A program made the position numbers and the translations under genes. The notes below the pieces were generated by a model, which was not told the DNA's origin, ran no database searches, and worked only from the letters and a program-made list of their open reading frames with translations. 64,000 nucleotides of DNA. Origin: Streptomyces sp. RKND-216. Its GTDB lineage: Bacteria > Actinomycetota > Actinomycetes > Streptomycetales > Streptomycetaceae. The stretch spans positions 1,035,001 to 1,099,000 of the forward strand of contig NZ_SSBQ01000002.1 of the NCBI RefSeq assembly GCF_004795255.1. Reading direction: 5' to 3'. This document shows, in pieces, positions 16,311-24,173 of this stretch (position 1 is the stretch's first letter; each line of letters starts with the position of its first letter).

Positions 16311-17923
16311 GGGCGCCCGTGGACACCTTGGCGGACAAGGAGAGGGTCACCTTGCTGCACGAGTGGTTTCTGGACGGACTCGCTGCAGCCCCGGAAAGTG
16401 TCGCACTGCGACTGGGGGACGCGTTCTGGACCTATGAGGAGTTGCACCGCATGTCGTGCGACTGGGCTGGGGCGCTTCTCGCCGGCTGCGGCCGGACACC
16501 CCGGAGCGTCGGCGTTCTGGCCTCCAAGACGCCGGAGGCCTACATCGGACTTCTCGCAGGACTCTACGCGGGAAGCACGGTCGTGCCTCTCAGCCCGGAA
16601 CATCCCCTCGAGCGCAATCGCGAAGTCGCCCGCGCGGCCGGACTCGAAGCTCTGGTTGTCGACAGGGCCGGCGCCGTGCAGATAGGCGCGTTGGCCGCGG
16701 TCGCGCCCCTGCAGGTCTGCCTCACCGCCTCAGCGAGCTCCGACTCCCCCTCCGGCGTGCGGCTGGTCGTCCCCGACGGGAGCGAGAGGACCGAACCACA
16801 GCGCGGTGGGGAAGACGGGCACGCGTACGTCCTGTTCACTTCCGGCTCCACTGGCCGCCCGAAGGGCGTGCCCGTACGGCACGGCAACATCAGTGCATTC
16901 CTGCGCGCCGCCCTTCCCCGGTACGCGCTGGGACCCAAGGATGTCTTCAGCCAGGTCTACGAACTGACCTTCGATCTTTCCATGTTCGAAGTCTGGGCGG
17001 CGTGGGGAAGCGGAGCCTGTCTCACCGTGCTCAACCGCGTCCAGGCGCTGGCCCCGGAGAGGTTCGCGGCACGTCGAGGCGTCACCGTCTGGACCTCGAC
17101 GCCGAGCCTCGCCGCAGCGGTGCAGAGCCGCGGCACCGTGTCTGCCGGAGCCCTTCCCGATCTGCGCTACACCGTGTTCTGCGGCGAACCCCTGCCGACG
17201 GAGACCGCACGTCAGTGGTCGACGGTGGCGCCGAACACGGTGATCGACAACCTGTACGGGCCGACCGAACTCACCGTGGCGTGCACAGGCCACCGCTGGG
17301 ACCCGGACCGTGCCGATTCCGACCACAGCAACGGCATCGTTCCCATAGGCCGGCCGTTCAGCGGCGTAGGCTGCCTTCTGCTGGACGAGCACGGCGACGC
17401 CTCAGCCGTCGCGGGTGAGCTGTGTGTCAGCGGACTGCAACGCTTCGACGGGTACCTCGACCCGGAGAACGACGCGGGACGATTCGTGGAAGTCGACGGC
17501 GCACGCTGGTACCGGACGGGCGACCGGGTGCGGTGGGAGGGCGCGGAACTCGTACACCTCGGCAGAATGGACGACCAAGTCAAGGTCCACGGTTACCGCG
17601 TCGAACCGGGCGAGGTCGAGGAGGCGGTGCGGCGTGCCGCACCCGATCTGGACGCCGTGGTTCTCGCACTGCCCGCCCCCTCCGGCACGTTGCTCGCCGC
17701 TTTCGTCCTCCGCGTGAGCGACCTGGACACCGCAGCGCTGTTGAAAAAGATGGCCGAGCACCTTCCCTTCTACATGCTGCCGCGGCATCTGTGGCCGCTC
17801 TCCGATCCCCCGCTCACAGCGAATGGCAAGATCGACAGGGGTTGGCTCCGCGAGGAGGCCGGGAGACGCATGGCGGCGCTCCCTCCGCAGAAGGAATCGG
17901 CGAACGTCCGGTCCTCCGCCTGA
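16307..17923 (+). CDS. lnmQ-like: Stand-alone adenylation enzyme (LnmQ-like)
   Basis: 538 residues. A-domain core motifs in order: LFTSGSTGRPKGVPV, FDLSMFEVW, NLYGPTELTVA, YRTGDRVRW, GRMDDQVKVHGYRVEPGE, and catalytic Lys in NGKIDRGW. Pocket residues read as D-L-F-T-V-C-L-V-A-K, which I cannot match to a standard code. Its nearest look-alikes are DltA-type D-alanine ligases. With the leinamycin parallel, where LnmQ activates D-alanine, alanine is the best guess for the starter. It overlaps the carrier gene by 4 nt. The final 20 residues are an uneventful tail and no carrier is fused. Confidence 0.9.
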   Translation: MRAPVDTLADKERVTLLHEWFLDGLAAAPESVALRLGDAFWTYEELHRMSCDWAGALLAGCGRTPRSVGVLASKTPEAYIGLLAGLYAGSTVVPLSPEHPLERNREVARAAGLEALVVDRAGAVQIGALAAVAPLQVCLTASASSDSPSGVRLVVPDGSERTEPQRGGEDGHAYVLFTSGSTGRPKGVPVRHGNISAFLRAALPRYALGPKDVFSQVYELTFDLSMFEVWAAWGSGACLTVLNRVQALAPERFAARRGVTVWTSTPSLAAAVQSRGTVSAGALPDLRYTVFCGEPLPTETARQWSTVAPNTVIDNLYGPTELTVACTGHRWDPDRADSDHSNGIVPIGRPFSGVGCLLLDEHGDASAVAGELCVSGLQRFDGYLDPENDAGRFVEVDGARWYRTGDRVRWEGAELVHLGRMDDQVKVHGYRVEPGEVEEAVRRAAPDLDAVVLALPAPSGTLLAAFVLRVSDLDTAALLKKMAEHLPFYMLPRHLWPLSDPPLTANGKIDRGWLREEAGRRMAALPPQKESANVRSSA

Positions 17924-18061
17924 GCGTTCTCGGATCGGGATCCGTACGGCTTTTCCGCCCCCACGGGCAAGCCGGAAGCCCGGCTGAGCGTCGGCGTACC
18001 AAGGACGATCACGCACCCACGGGAATATTCCGGACGCGGCGTCGCCGGATGCGCACGGAAA

Positions 18062-18077
18062 TGCTCAGATCTGAGCA
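18062..18077 (+). promoter_or_regulatory. Operator E upstream of the second double-repeat gene
   Basis: Perfect 6-N4-6 palindrome TGCTCA-GATC-TGAGCA. A -10-like hexamer AAGCAT ends at 18104, 34.5 nt from the dyad centre, the same spacing as A and B. It lies 93 nt before the ATG at 18171. Confidence 0.6.
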
Positions 18078-18170
18078 GCCAGGGCGGCCGTCCGCGAGAA
18101 GCATGGAGTGGGCCGGGCGCTACAAGCCGGTCTCACCCACCATCTCGTCCAGACCAGAAAAGGACTCGCC

Positions 18171-19088
18171 ATGGCCCAGACTGAGAAGTCGGACCGGCCG
18201 GAAACCGGCAGCACCTTCCTCCCCGCGCTGGCCACCATGCCGGATACTGGCGACTCACTGCTGCACTCCGGCAACGCCGGACTCATCATTCACCGAGCCG
18301 GTCAGCTCAGGCACGAGTTCCGCGCTGAAGGCCGCGCGTTCGCCAGCGACCTGGTGAGCTACCTCAACAAGCCGGTGGCGGGCGTCGCCACGATCATGGT
18401 CTTCGAGGAGATCCTGGGCGACGTCGACCGGCTGCACTGGCTGATCCACATGAAGATGCCCAACGACTACCGTCGCTTCCTGCACGTGGCGGACCACGAT
18501 GCCTCGTTCAAGGAGATCACGGAGGGCGACCGCCTGCCCCAACGCGACGGGGGCAACTGGGAACGCATGTACGTCGAGGGGTCCTTCCAGGAACGGGTGT
18601 ACGTCCCCCAGCACGGCTTGGACCACCACGACGACGAGGAGGGAGAGGAGCCGGAGACTTTCGTGCCTCCCGCGCTGCACCAGACGGGACTCCCGGTCGA
18701 CCGGCTGCGCCACTCCGCCGACACCGGCCTCACCATCCTCCGTTCCGCTCAGACCAAGTTCGAGTTCCGCAACGAGGCCCGCCACTTCGCCTTCGAATGG
18801 GCGCGCCACGTCAACCGTGCCCTCACCGGAGACGTCACGGCGTACCTGTACGAGGAGACCTTCGGGCAACAGGACCGCATCCACTGGATGCTGCATCTGG
18901 ACAATCTTGACAGCTACCGCCGCCTGCTCGAACTGAAGGACTCGGACCAGGAATTCCGGGCCATGCTGGGCCAGCAGTTCGTCCCGGCCCGGAAGGGCGG
19001 GGGCACGTGGGAGCGGACCTTCGTCGACGCCGGCATTCGGGACACCGTGCTGACTCCGCTGCACAGCGGAACAGTCACCGGCTTCTGA
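18171..19088 (+). CDS. Unknown protein with two internal repeats, paralogue of the LnmH-position gene
   Basis: 305 residues from ATG 18171, with AAAGGA upstream; the earlier in-frame codon at 18108 overlaps the promoter. Two copies of the unit seen at 7555-8427: copy 1 (LLHSGNAGLIIHRAGQ, FRAEGR, FEEILGDVDRLHWLIHM, GGNWERMYVEGS) and copy 2 (LRHSADTGLTILRSAQ, FRNEAR, YEETFGQQDRIHWMLHL, GGGTWERTFVDAG). The cluster therefore holds four copies in two genes at its two visible ends. Operator E indicates co-regulation with biosynthesis, which argues for a pathway role. No catalytic motif is recognised; an ABM/NIPSNAP-like fold is a guess. Confidence 0.85.
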   Translation: MAQTEKSDRPETGSTFLPALATMPDTGDSLLHSGNAGLIIHRAGQLRHEFRAEGRAFASDLVSYLNKPVAGVATIMVFEEILGDVDRLHWLIHMKMPNDYRRFLHVADHDASFKEITEGDRLPQRDGGNWERMYVEGSFQERVYVPQHGLDHHDDEEGEEPETFVPPALHQTGLPVDRLRHSADTGLTILRSAQTKFEFRNEARHFAFEWARHVNRALTGDVTAYLYEETFGQQDRIHWMLHLDNLDSYRRLLELKDSDQEFRAMLGQQFVPARKGGGTWERTFVDAGIRDTVLTPLHSGTVTGF

Positions 19089-19129
19089 AAGGGTCGCCCA
19101 CCGGAGACGCGCGCCCGCTCCACACGGCC

Positions 19130-19158
19130 CTGCCGTCGATGCCGGGCATCGACGGCAG
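19130..19158 (+). terminator. Hairpin terminator after the second double-repeat gene
   Basis: CTGCCGTCGATGCC and GGCATCGACGGCAG form a 14-bp perfect inverted repeat separated by one base, 41 nt past the stop codon. No T-run, as is usual in Streptomyces. Confidence 0.75.
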
Positions 19159-19374
19159 GAGCGCCGAAGTCCCTCTCGGCACCGTCGGCGACGCCATACC
19201 AGACGCCCTACTTCCACAGGCGACGTCCGAACGACGCGACTGCCGGGCATCCCTCGCGGAAGCAATTGTGCAGAGGACCTGACGGAGGCTGCCACGTGTC
19301 GTCCCGCCGCAGTTCTCGACTCGCCGCCATCCCCGAGGGAAGGCGCGGGCGCGTCTGCAACGGAACGGGCAGGC

Positions 19375-19410
19375 GCGAGGGCCCGTACGTGATCACGTAC
19401 GCGCCCTCGC
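19375..19410. terminator. Second strong hairpin at the cluster edge
   Basis: GCGAGGGC/GCCCTCGC arms enclose the palindrome CGTACGTGATCACGTACG. It probably backs up the terminator 220 nt earlier. Apart from these two hairpins I see nothing coding in 19089-19493. Confidence 0.55.
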
Positions 19411-19493
19411 ACAAGATCCCTTGTGCGTCGGTCACGCCGTGAGCCACGAGAACGACCGCTGTCGGCGACATCGCAGGTAAAAGACGTAAGAGA

Positions 19494-19530
19494 TGGTGTC
19501 CGAGGGGGGACTTGAGCCCCCCACGCCCGC
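19494..19530 (-). repeat. tRNA 3'-end fragment, possible attachment site
   Basis: On the minus strand the segment ends in GGGGG-CTCAAGT-CCCCC (T arm), CTCGGAC (acceptor strand), A, CCA. This is a complete tRNA 3' end with encoded CCA; the acceptor implies a 5' end GTCCGAG, typical of a tRNA-Leu. T54 is C. No 5' half is attached; the IS3 remnant abuts instead. Duplicated tRNA 3' ends mark integration sites of phages and integrative elements. Confidence 0.65.
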
Positions 19531-19770
19531 CCTCACGGTCCAGTTGCCGCCACACCCTCCGGATGCCGTAGACGCCGTAGTTGTCGGCGTGGACGCGGCC
19601 GATGTGCTCCTTCAGTTCTGTGTCCCGGACGGATCGGGGGCTGGGCGGGCGGTTCTTGGCCGCGTAGTAGGTGCTGGTTGCGATCTGCAGTCCGTGTCCG
19701 GTCAGGACACGGCAGATCGGCACGACACCGAACACCTGCTTGAACTCGTCAATGAAGGCTACGATCGCCT
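19531..19770 (-). pseudogene. IS3-family transposase orfB, truncated
   Basis: Reads AFIDEFKQVFGVVPICRVL, GLQIATSTYYAAKNRPPS, then HADNYGVYGIRRVWRQLDREG. This is the N-terminal part of an IS3-type OrfB. It breaks off before the catalytic DDE core exactly where the tRNA fragment begins, so it cannot be active. Confidence 0.85.
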
Positions 19771-20084
19771 GTGTGGCCGGTCGAGCTCGGCGCGAAGAAA
19801 GCCGATGCGGCCTTGAGGATCTCGTTCGCCCTCTTCAGCTCGGCGTTCTCGGCCTTGAGGCGCTTGATCTCGGCGGCTTCTTCAGAAGTGACCCCCGGCG
19901 GCTGGCCGGCGTCGGCCTGGGCTTTCCGGACCCAGGTCCGCACGGTCTCCGCCGCACCGATTCCGAGCTTTGCGGCGACCGCTTTTATCGCGGCCCACTC
20001 GGTCGGGTAGTTCGGGCGGACCTCCGCGACCATGCGGACCGCACGCTCACGAAGCTCGGGAGGGTAGGGGGACGGACGGGTCAT
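19749..20084 (-). pseudogene. IS3-family OrfA (HTH subunit), altered C-terminus
   Basis: 111 residues: MTRPSPYPPELRERAVRMV with a helix-turn-helix (IGAAETVRTWVRKAQ) and the leucine-zipper-like stretch EIKRLKAENAELKRANEILKAASAFFA. The normal tail (about ELDRPHR then stop) is read out of frame here, so the end looks shifted by a small deletion. Part of the truncated element, not expected to function. Confidence 0.75.
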
Positions 20085-20325
20085 GACTCGATCCTCTCAG
20101 GGAATCGAGCCTCCATCAGACCCGGAACGGTTCAGTCGCCCAGCCGCGTCAAGGGGGCCAACGGCCGGCCCAGGCGACGGTCGACCAACCCGTCAGGCAG
20201 CCGCTCAAGACCGACCCGAACCATGATCAACGAGCGTCCAATGAGCGTCGCAAGCGTCATTTCAGCGTCAAGATATCGCCCGTAACGCGCACAGCGCACA
20301 TAAAGCACATCGGCAAAACAGCAGA

Positions 20326-21705
20326 TCAGGCGTCCTGCGGAGCAGGCTTGAGGATGGCGACGGACTCCATGTGGTGGGTCATCGGGAAGAGGTCGAAGGC
20401 GCGGAGGAAGTGGGGGACGTAGCCGGCCTCGCGGAAGTAGGCGAGGTCGCGGGCGAGGGCGGCGGGGTCGCAGGCGACGTAGGCGATGCGGCGGGGGCCG
20501 AGGGCGGCGATGAGCCGGACGGTCTGCTTGCCGGCGCCGCTGCGCGGCGGGTCGAGGACGACGAGGTCGGCCTCGGTGATGCCGGTGCGCGGGAGAACGG
20601 CTTCGACCTTGCCCTGTTCGACGCGGACGCGGGGGAAGCCGGAGAGGTTGTGGCGGGCGTCCTCGGCAGCACGCTTGCCGGACTCGATGCCGAGGACGGC
20701 TCCCTGTTCGCCGAGGCGGTCGGCGAGGGCGCCCGCGAAGAGTCCGGCGCCGCAGTAGAGGTCGAGGGCCGTCTCGCCCTTGCGCGGGGTGAGGCCGCGC
20801 ATCACGGTGTCGACAAGGAGCCCAGCGGCCTGCGGGTGGACCTGCCAGAAGCCACCGGCCGAGATCCGCCAGGTCTGGTCGTCGGCACGCTCGCGGACGT
20901 ACGGGCGGCCGTGCACGCGGTGGACGTTCTTGTCCTTCTCACCGACGCGGAGGACGGAGACGGGCCGGTCGAGTTCGACGAGCGGGAGACGTCCGCCGGG
21001 GCGCGGGGTGAGGAGAACCTGGCGGTCGCTGGAGCCGGTGGCGGCGGTGGCTTCGACGGTGGCGATCTGCGGCCAGAGGTGCTTCTCGACGCCGAGTTCG
21101 CTGACGCCGGGGGCGGCGATGAGGCAGTGGTCGATGCGCTCGACCTCGTGCGAGCGGTGCCGGCGCAGACCGGCGTGGCCGTCGGCGTCGACCGCGTACT
21201 GGACGCGGGTGCGCCAGGCGGGGACCTCCCCGGCGGGGACCTTGTCGCCGGGGGCGGGTTCGACGGTGCCGTCCCAGTTGACGTCCTCGGCGGTGAGGCC
21301 GGCGAGGCGCTGGAGCTGTTCGGCGAGCACGTCGGCCTTGAGCCGGCGCTGGGCGCCGGGCTTGGCGTGCTGCCAGTCGCAGCCGCCACAGCGGCCGGGG
21401 CCGGAGAACGGGCAGGGGGCGGGGACGCGGTCCTTGGACGCCTCCAGCACCTCGACGGCGTCGGCGCGGAGGAAGCGGGCGCCCTCCTGGCCCTCGGTGA
21501 CGCGGACGCGGACCCGTTCGCCGGGGAGAGTGTGCCGCACGAAGAGGACCTGGCCCTCGTCGGTGCGGGCGACGCAGTGGCCGCCGTGGGCGACGGGCCC
21601 GACGGTCACGGTGTGCTCCTGGCCGACGAGGGACGCCTCACCGGAGGCGGTGGCGGCGGCATCGACGGGACGGTCGGCGCCGGGGGCGTCCGGGGACTGG
21701 GACAT
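20326..21705 (-). CDS. TRAM-domain RNA (uracil-5-)-methyltransferase, RumA/TrmA family
   Basis: 459 residues. N-terminal TRAM domain (about 28-90), a Cys cluster PCPFSGPGRCGGCDWQH suited to a 4Fe-4S centre, then the SAM-dependent methyltransferase core: DLYCGAGLFAGALA (SAM binding), VLDPPRSGAG, and catalytic Cys in YVACDPAALARDLAYF, followed by LFPMTHHMESVAIL. Forms 5-methyluridine in rRNA or tRNA; which RNA cannot be told from sequence. First core gene after the cluster edge; the MITE-like element lies 60 nt upstream of its start. The DNA from 20135 to 20325 behind it holds nothing I recognise. Confidence 0.93.
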   Translation of the reverse strand: MSQSPDAPGADRPVDAAATASGEASLVGQEHTVTVGPVAHGGHCVARTDEGQVLFVRHTLPGERVRVRVTEGQEGARFLRADAVEVLEASKDRVPAPCPFSGPGRCGGCDWQHAKPGAQRRLKADVLAEQLQRLAGLTAEDVNWDGTVEPAPGDKVPAGEVPAWRTRVQYAVDADGHAGLRRHRSHEVERIDHCLIAAPGVSELGVEKHLWPQIATVEATAATGSSDRQVLLTPRPGGRLPLVELDRPVSVLRVGEKDKNVHRVHGRPYVRERADDQTWRISAGGFWQVHPQAAGLLVDTVMRGLTPRKGETALDLYCGAGLFAGALADRLGEQGAVLGIESGKRAAEDARHNLSGFPRVRVEQGKVEAVLPRTGITEADLVVLDPPRSGAGKQTVRLIAALGPRRIAYVACDPAALARDLAYFREAGYVPHFLRAFDLFPMTHHMESVAILKPAPQDA

Positions 21706-21765
21706 GAGGGGGTGGCTCCACTGCGTCGGGTGCTGACGGGCTTGCTGGGGCGGCAGCCGTCCAGT

Positions 21766-21972
21766 CTAGGGCGTGTTTCGAAAGTAGCGCCGTCCGCCCG
21801 GAGAGCGGGCGGGGCGGCGTCGTGGGGGCACCTCCCAGGCGAAGCCCTGGGGGAGCGTGCAGATGCAAGGCGGAGGGAGGAAAGCGCAGCGGGCTGCGCT
21901 GACGACCGACAACGCAGCAGATGGGCGTGCATGGCGCCGCCCCTCGGGCGGGACTTTCGAAACGTGCCCTAG
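21766..21972. mobile_element. MITE-like element, 207 bp
   Basis: Near-perfect terminal inverted repeats: GGGCGTGTTTCGAAAGT at 21769-21785 and its mirror at 21953-21969, with two mismatches, each bordered by CTAG (a target-site duplication or part of the repeat). Inside lies a second hairpin around CTCCCAGG/CCTGGGGGAG. No open reading frame. This is the structure of a non-autonomous element mobilised by a transposase with matching ends. It sits between the methyltransferase start and the permease stop. Confidence 0.8.
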
Positions 21973-22022
21973 TGCCGGGCCGGCGACGGGATTCCCGCCC
22001 GGAGGACGGCGTGGGCGGCGGC

Positions 22023-24104
22023 TCAGCGCGGCGGGCGGCCGTCGTCGCCGTTGCGATGGCCGTTGCCGTTGCCACGCGGTGGGGCGCCGGGGACGGGCCC
22101 CCGGCGGACGGCGCCGGGCGCGTTCCAGTCGGCGTACTTGCGGGCCCGCCGCTTGGCGATCTCCGAGGACTCCAGCTGCCACGGCACCGAGGTGACCATC
22201 ACGCCGGGGGTGAAGAGCAGGCGGCCCTTGAGGCGCAGCGCGCTCTGGTTGTGCAGCAGCTGCTCGTACCAGTGGCCGACCACGTACTCCGGGATGTAGA
22301 CGGCCACCACGTCGCGCGGCGACTCGCGGCGCAGCCGCTTCACGTAGTCGATCACCGGACGGGTCACCTCGCGGTACGGCGACTCCAGGATCTTCAGCGG
22401 TACGTCGATGCCGCGGCGGTCCCACGCGGCGCGCAGCTCGCGGGTCTCCTCCTCGTCGACGCTGATGGTGACGGCCTCGAGGGTGTCGGAGCGGACGAGG
22501 CGGGCGTAGGAGAGGGCGCGCAGCGTCGGCTTGTGGATCTTGGAGACGAGGACGATGGAGTGCACCCGGGAGGGACGCACGGGCTCCTCCTCGGTCTCCT
22601 CGACCACGAGTTCCTCGGAGACGTTGTCGTAGTGGCGGCGGATCGCAGTCATCACGGCGTAGAAGAGCGCCATGCCGACGAGGGAGACCCAGGCGCCGTG
22701 GGTGAACTTCGTGATGAGGACGACGACCAGCACCAGGCCGGTGAAGAAGGCGCCGAAGGCGTTGATGGCGCGGGAACGCTTCATGGCCCGGGCCGCGGCC
22801 CGGGAGGGGTTCTCGGACAGCAGGCGGTTCCAGTGCCGCACCATGCCCGTCTGGCTGACGGTGAAGGAGACGAACACGCCGACGATGTAGAGCTGGATGA
22901 GCTTGGTGGAGTCGGCGTCGTAGACGGCGACCAGTATCGCGGCGGCGCCGGCGAGCAGCACGATGCCGTTGGAGAAGGCCAGCCGGTCGCCGCGGGTGTG
23001 GAGCTGGCGGGGCAGGTAGCGGTCCTGGGCGAGGATCGAGCCGAGCAGTGGGAAACCGTTGTAGGCGGTGTTCGCGGCGAGGAAGAGGACCAGGGCGGTG
23101 GCGGCGGCGAGGAAGACGAACGCGAACGAGCCGTCGCCGAAGACGCCCGCAGCGACCTGGGTGATCACCGGGTCCTGGGTGTAGTCCTCGCCCGCGGGCG
23201 CCCCGTCGATGAGGATTTCCGTGGCCGGGTTCTCCGCCATCTTCACGTCGGTCGCCAGGGCGAGGCCGATGATGCCGCAGAACATGGTGACCGAGATGGC
23301 GCCCATCATCGCCAGGGTGTTGGCCGCGTTCCTCGACTTCGGTTTGCGGAACGCGGGCACGCCGTTGCTGATCGCCTCGACGCCGGTGAGCGCGGCACAG
23401 CCGGAGGAGAAGGCCCGCAGCAGCAGGAAGGCGAGGGCGATGCCGGTGAGGCCGCCGGGGTGCTCGGTCTGGATCTCGTAGCCGGCGCTGGGCGCGCGCA
23501 GGTCGTCGCCGAACATCCAGTGACGGACCGCGCCCCACGCGATCAGGCAGAACACGCCGAAGACGAAGCAGTAGGTGGGGATGGCGAAGAGCCTCCCCGA
23601 CTCCTTCACGCCTCGCAGGTTCATCACGGTGAGCAGCGCGATGATCGCCACGGCGGAGGCGATCTTGTGCTCCACGATGAAGGGGATCGCCGACCCCAGG
23701 TTCTCCACTCCGGAGGAGATCGACACCGCGACCGTCAGCACGTAGTCGACCAGCAGCGCGCTCGCCACGGTGAGACCCGAGCGCCGGCCCAGGTTGGTGT
23801 TCGCGACCTCGTAGTCGCCACCGCCGGAGGGGTAGGCCCGCACGTTCTGCCGGTACGACGCCACGACGGTGAACATCAGTACGACAACCGCCAGTGTGAT
23901 CCACGGCGAGAAGTGGTACGCGGTGACCCCGGCGAGTGACAGCATGATCAGCACTTCGCCGGGCGCGTACGCCACGGAGGAGAGCGGGTCCGAGGCGAAC
24001 ACGGGAAGGGCGATGCGCTTGGGCAGGAGGGTCTGTCCAAGCCGGTCGCTGCGCAGGGCCCGCCCGATGAGAATCCGCTTCGGCAGGTCGGTCAACTTCG
24101 GCAC
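22023..24104 (-). CDS. APC-family amino acid permease
   Basis: 693 residues. Membrane part (about 40-480) with roughly twelve hydrophobic segments; conserved start VFASDPLSSVAYAPGE and the GGGDYEVANTNLG stretch of the APC superfamily. A soluble C-terminal part (about 500-693) contains SIVLVSKIHKPTLRALSYAR and a USP-like pattern. It imports an amino acid or related solute; the substrate is unknown. The frame is open to 24767, but GTG 24104 aligns with the family start. TACGAT lies seven bases before it, so the mRNA may be leaderless. Divergent from the trkA pair with a 69-nt shared promoter region. Confidence 0.9.
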   Translation of the reverse strand: MPKLTDLPKRILIGRALRSDRLGQTLLPKRIALPVFASDPLSSVAYAPGEVLIMLSLAGVTAYHFSPWITLAVVVLMFTVVASYRQNVRAYPSGGGDYEVANTNLGRRSGLTVASALLVDYVLTVAVSISSGVENLGSAIPFIVEHKIASAVAIIALLTVMNLRGVKESGRLFAIPTYCFVFGVFCLIAWGAVRHWMFGDDLRAPSAGYEIQTEHPGGLTGIALAFLLLRAFSSGCAALTGVEAISNGVPAFRKPKSRNAANTLAMMGAISVTMFCGIIGLALATDVKMAENPATEILIDGAPAGEDYTQDPVITQVAAGVFGDGSFAFVFLAAATALVLFLAANTAYNGFPLLGSILAQDRYLPRQLHTRGDRLAFSNGIVLLAGAAAILVAVYDADSTKLIQLYIVGVFVSFTVSQTGMVRHWNRLLSENPSRAAARAMKRSRAINAFGAFFTGLVLVVVLITKFTHGAWVSLVGMALFYAVMTAIRRHYDNVSEELVVEETEEEPVRPSRVHSIVLVSKIHKPTLRALSYARLVRSDTLEAVTISVDEEETRELRAAWDRRGIDVPLKILESPYREVTRPVIDYVKRLRRESPRDVVAVYIPEYVVGHWYEQLLHNQSALRLKGRLLFTPGVMVTSVPWQLESSEIAKRRARKYADWNAPGAVRRGPVPGAPPRGNGNGHRNGDDGRPPR

Positions 24105-24173
24105 GGGGAGGATCGTACGCGGGCAGTCGTGCGATGCTGATACGGCCCGCTGCAGCGGATGAGAGGGACGGGC

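Larger units (their letters stand above)
19531..20134 (-). mobile_element. Truncated IS3-family insertion sequence
   Basis: The left end is intact: on the minus strand it begins TGAACCGTTCCGGGTCTGATG at about 20134, followed by orfA and the start of orfB. The right end and most of orfB are missing at the tRNA-fragment junction near 19531. A dead element marking the boundary between cluster and core genes. Confidence 0.8.
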
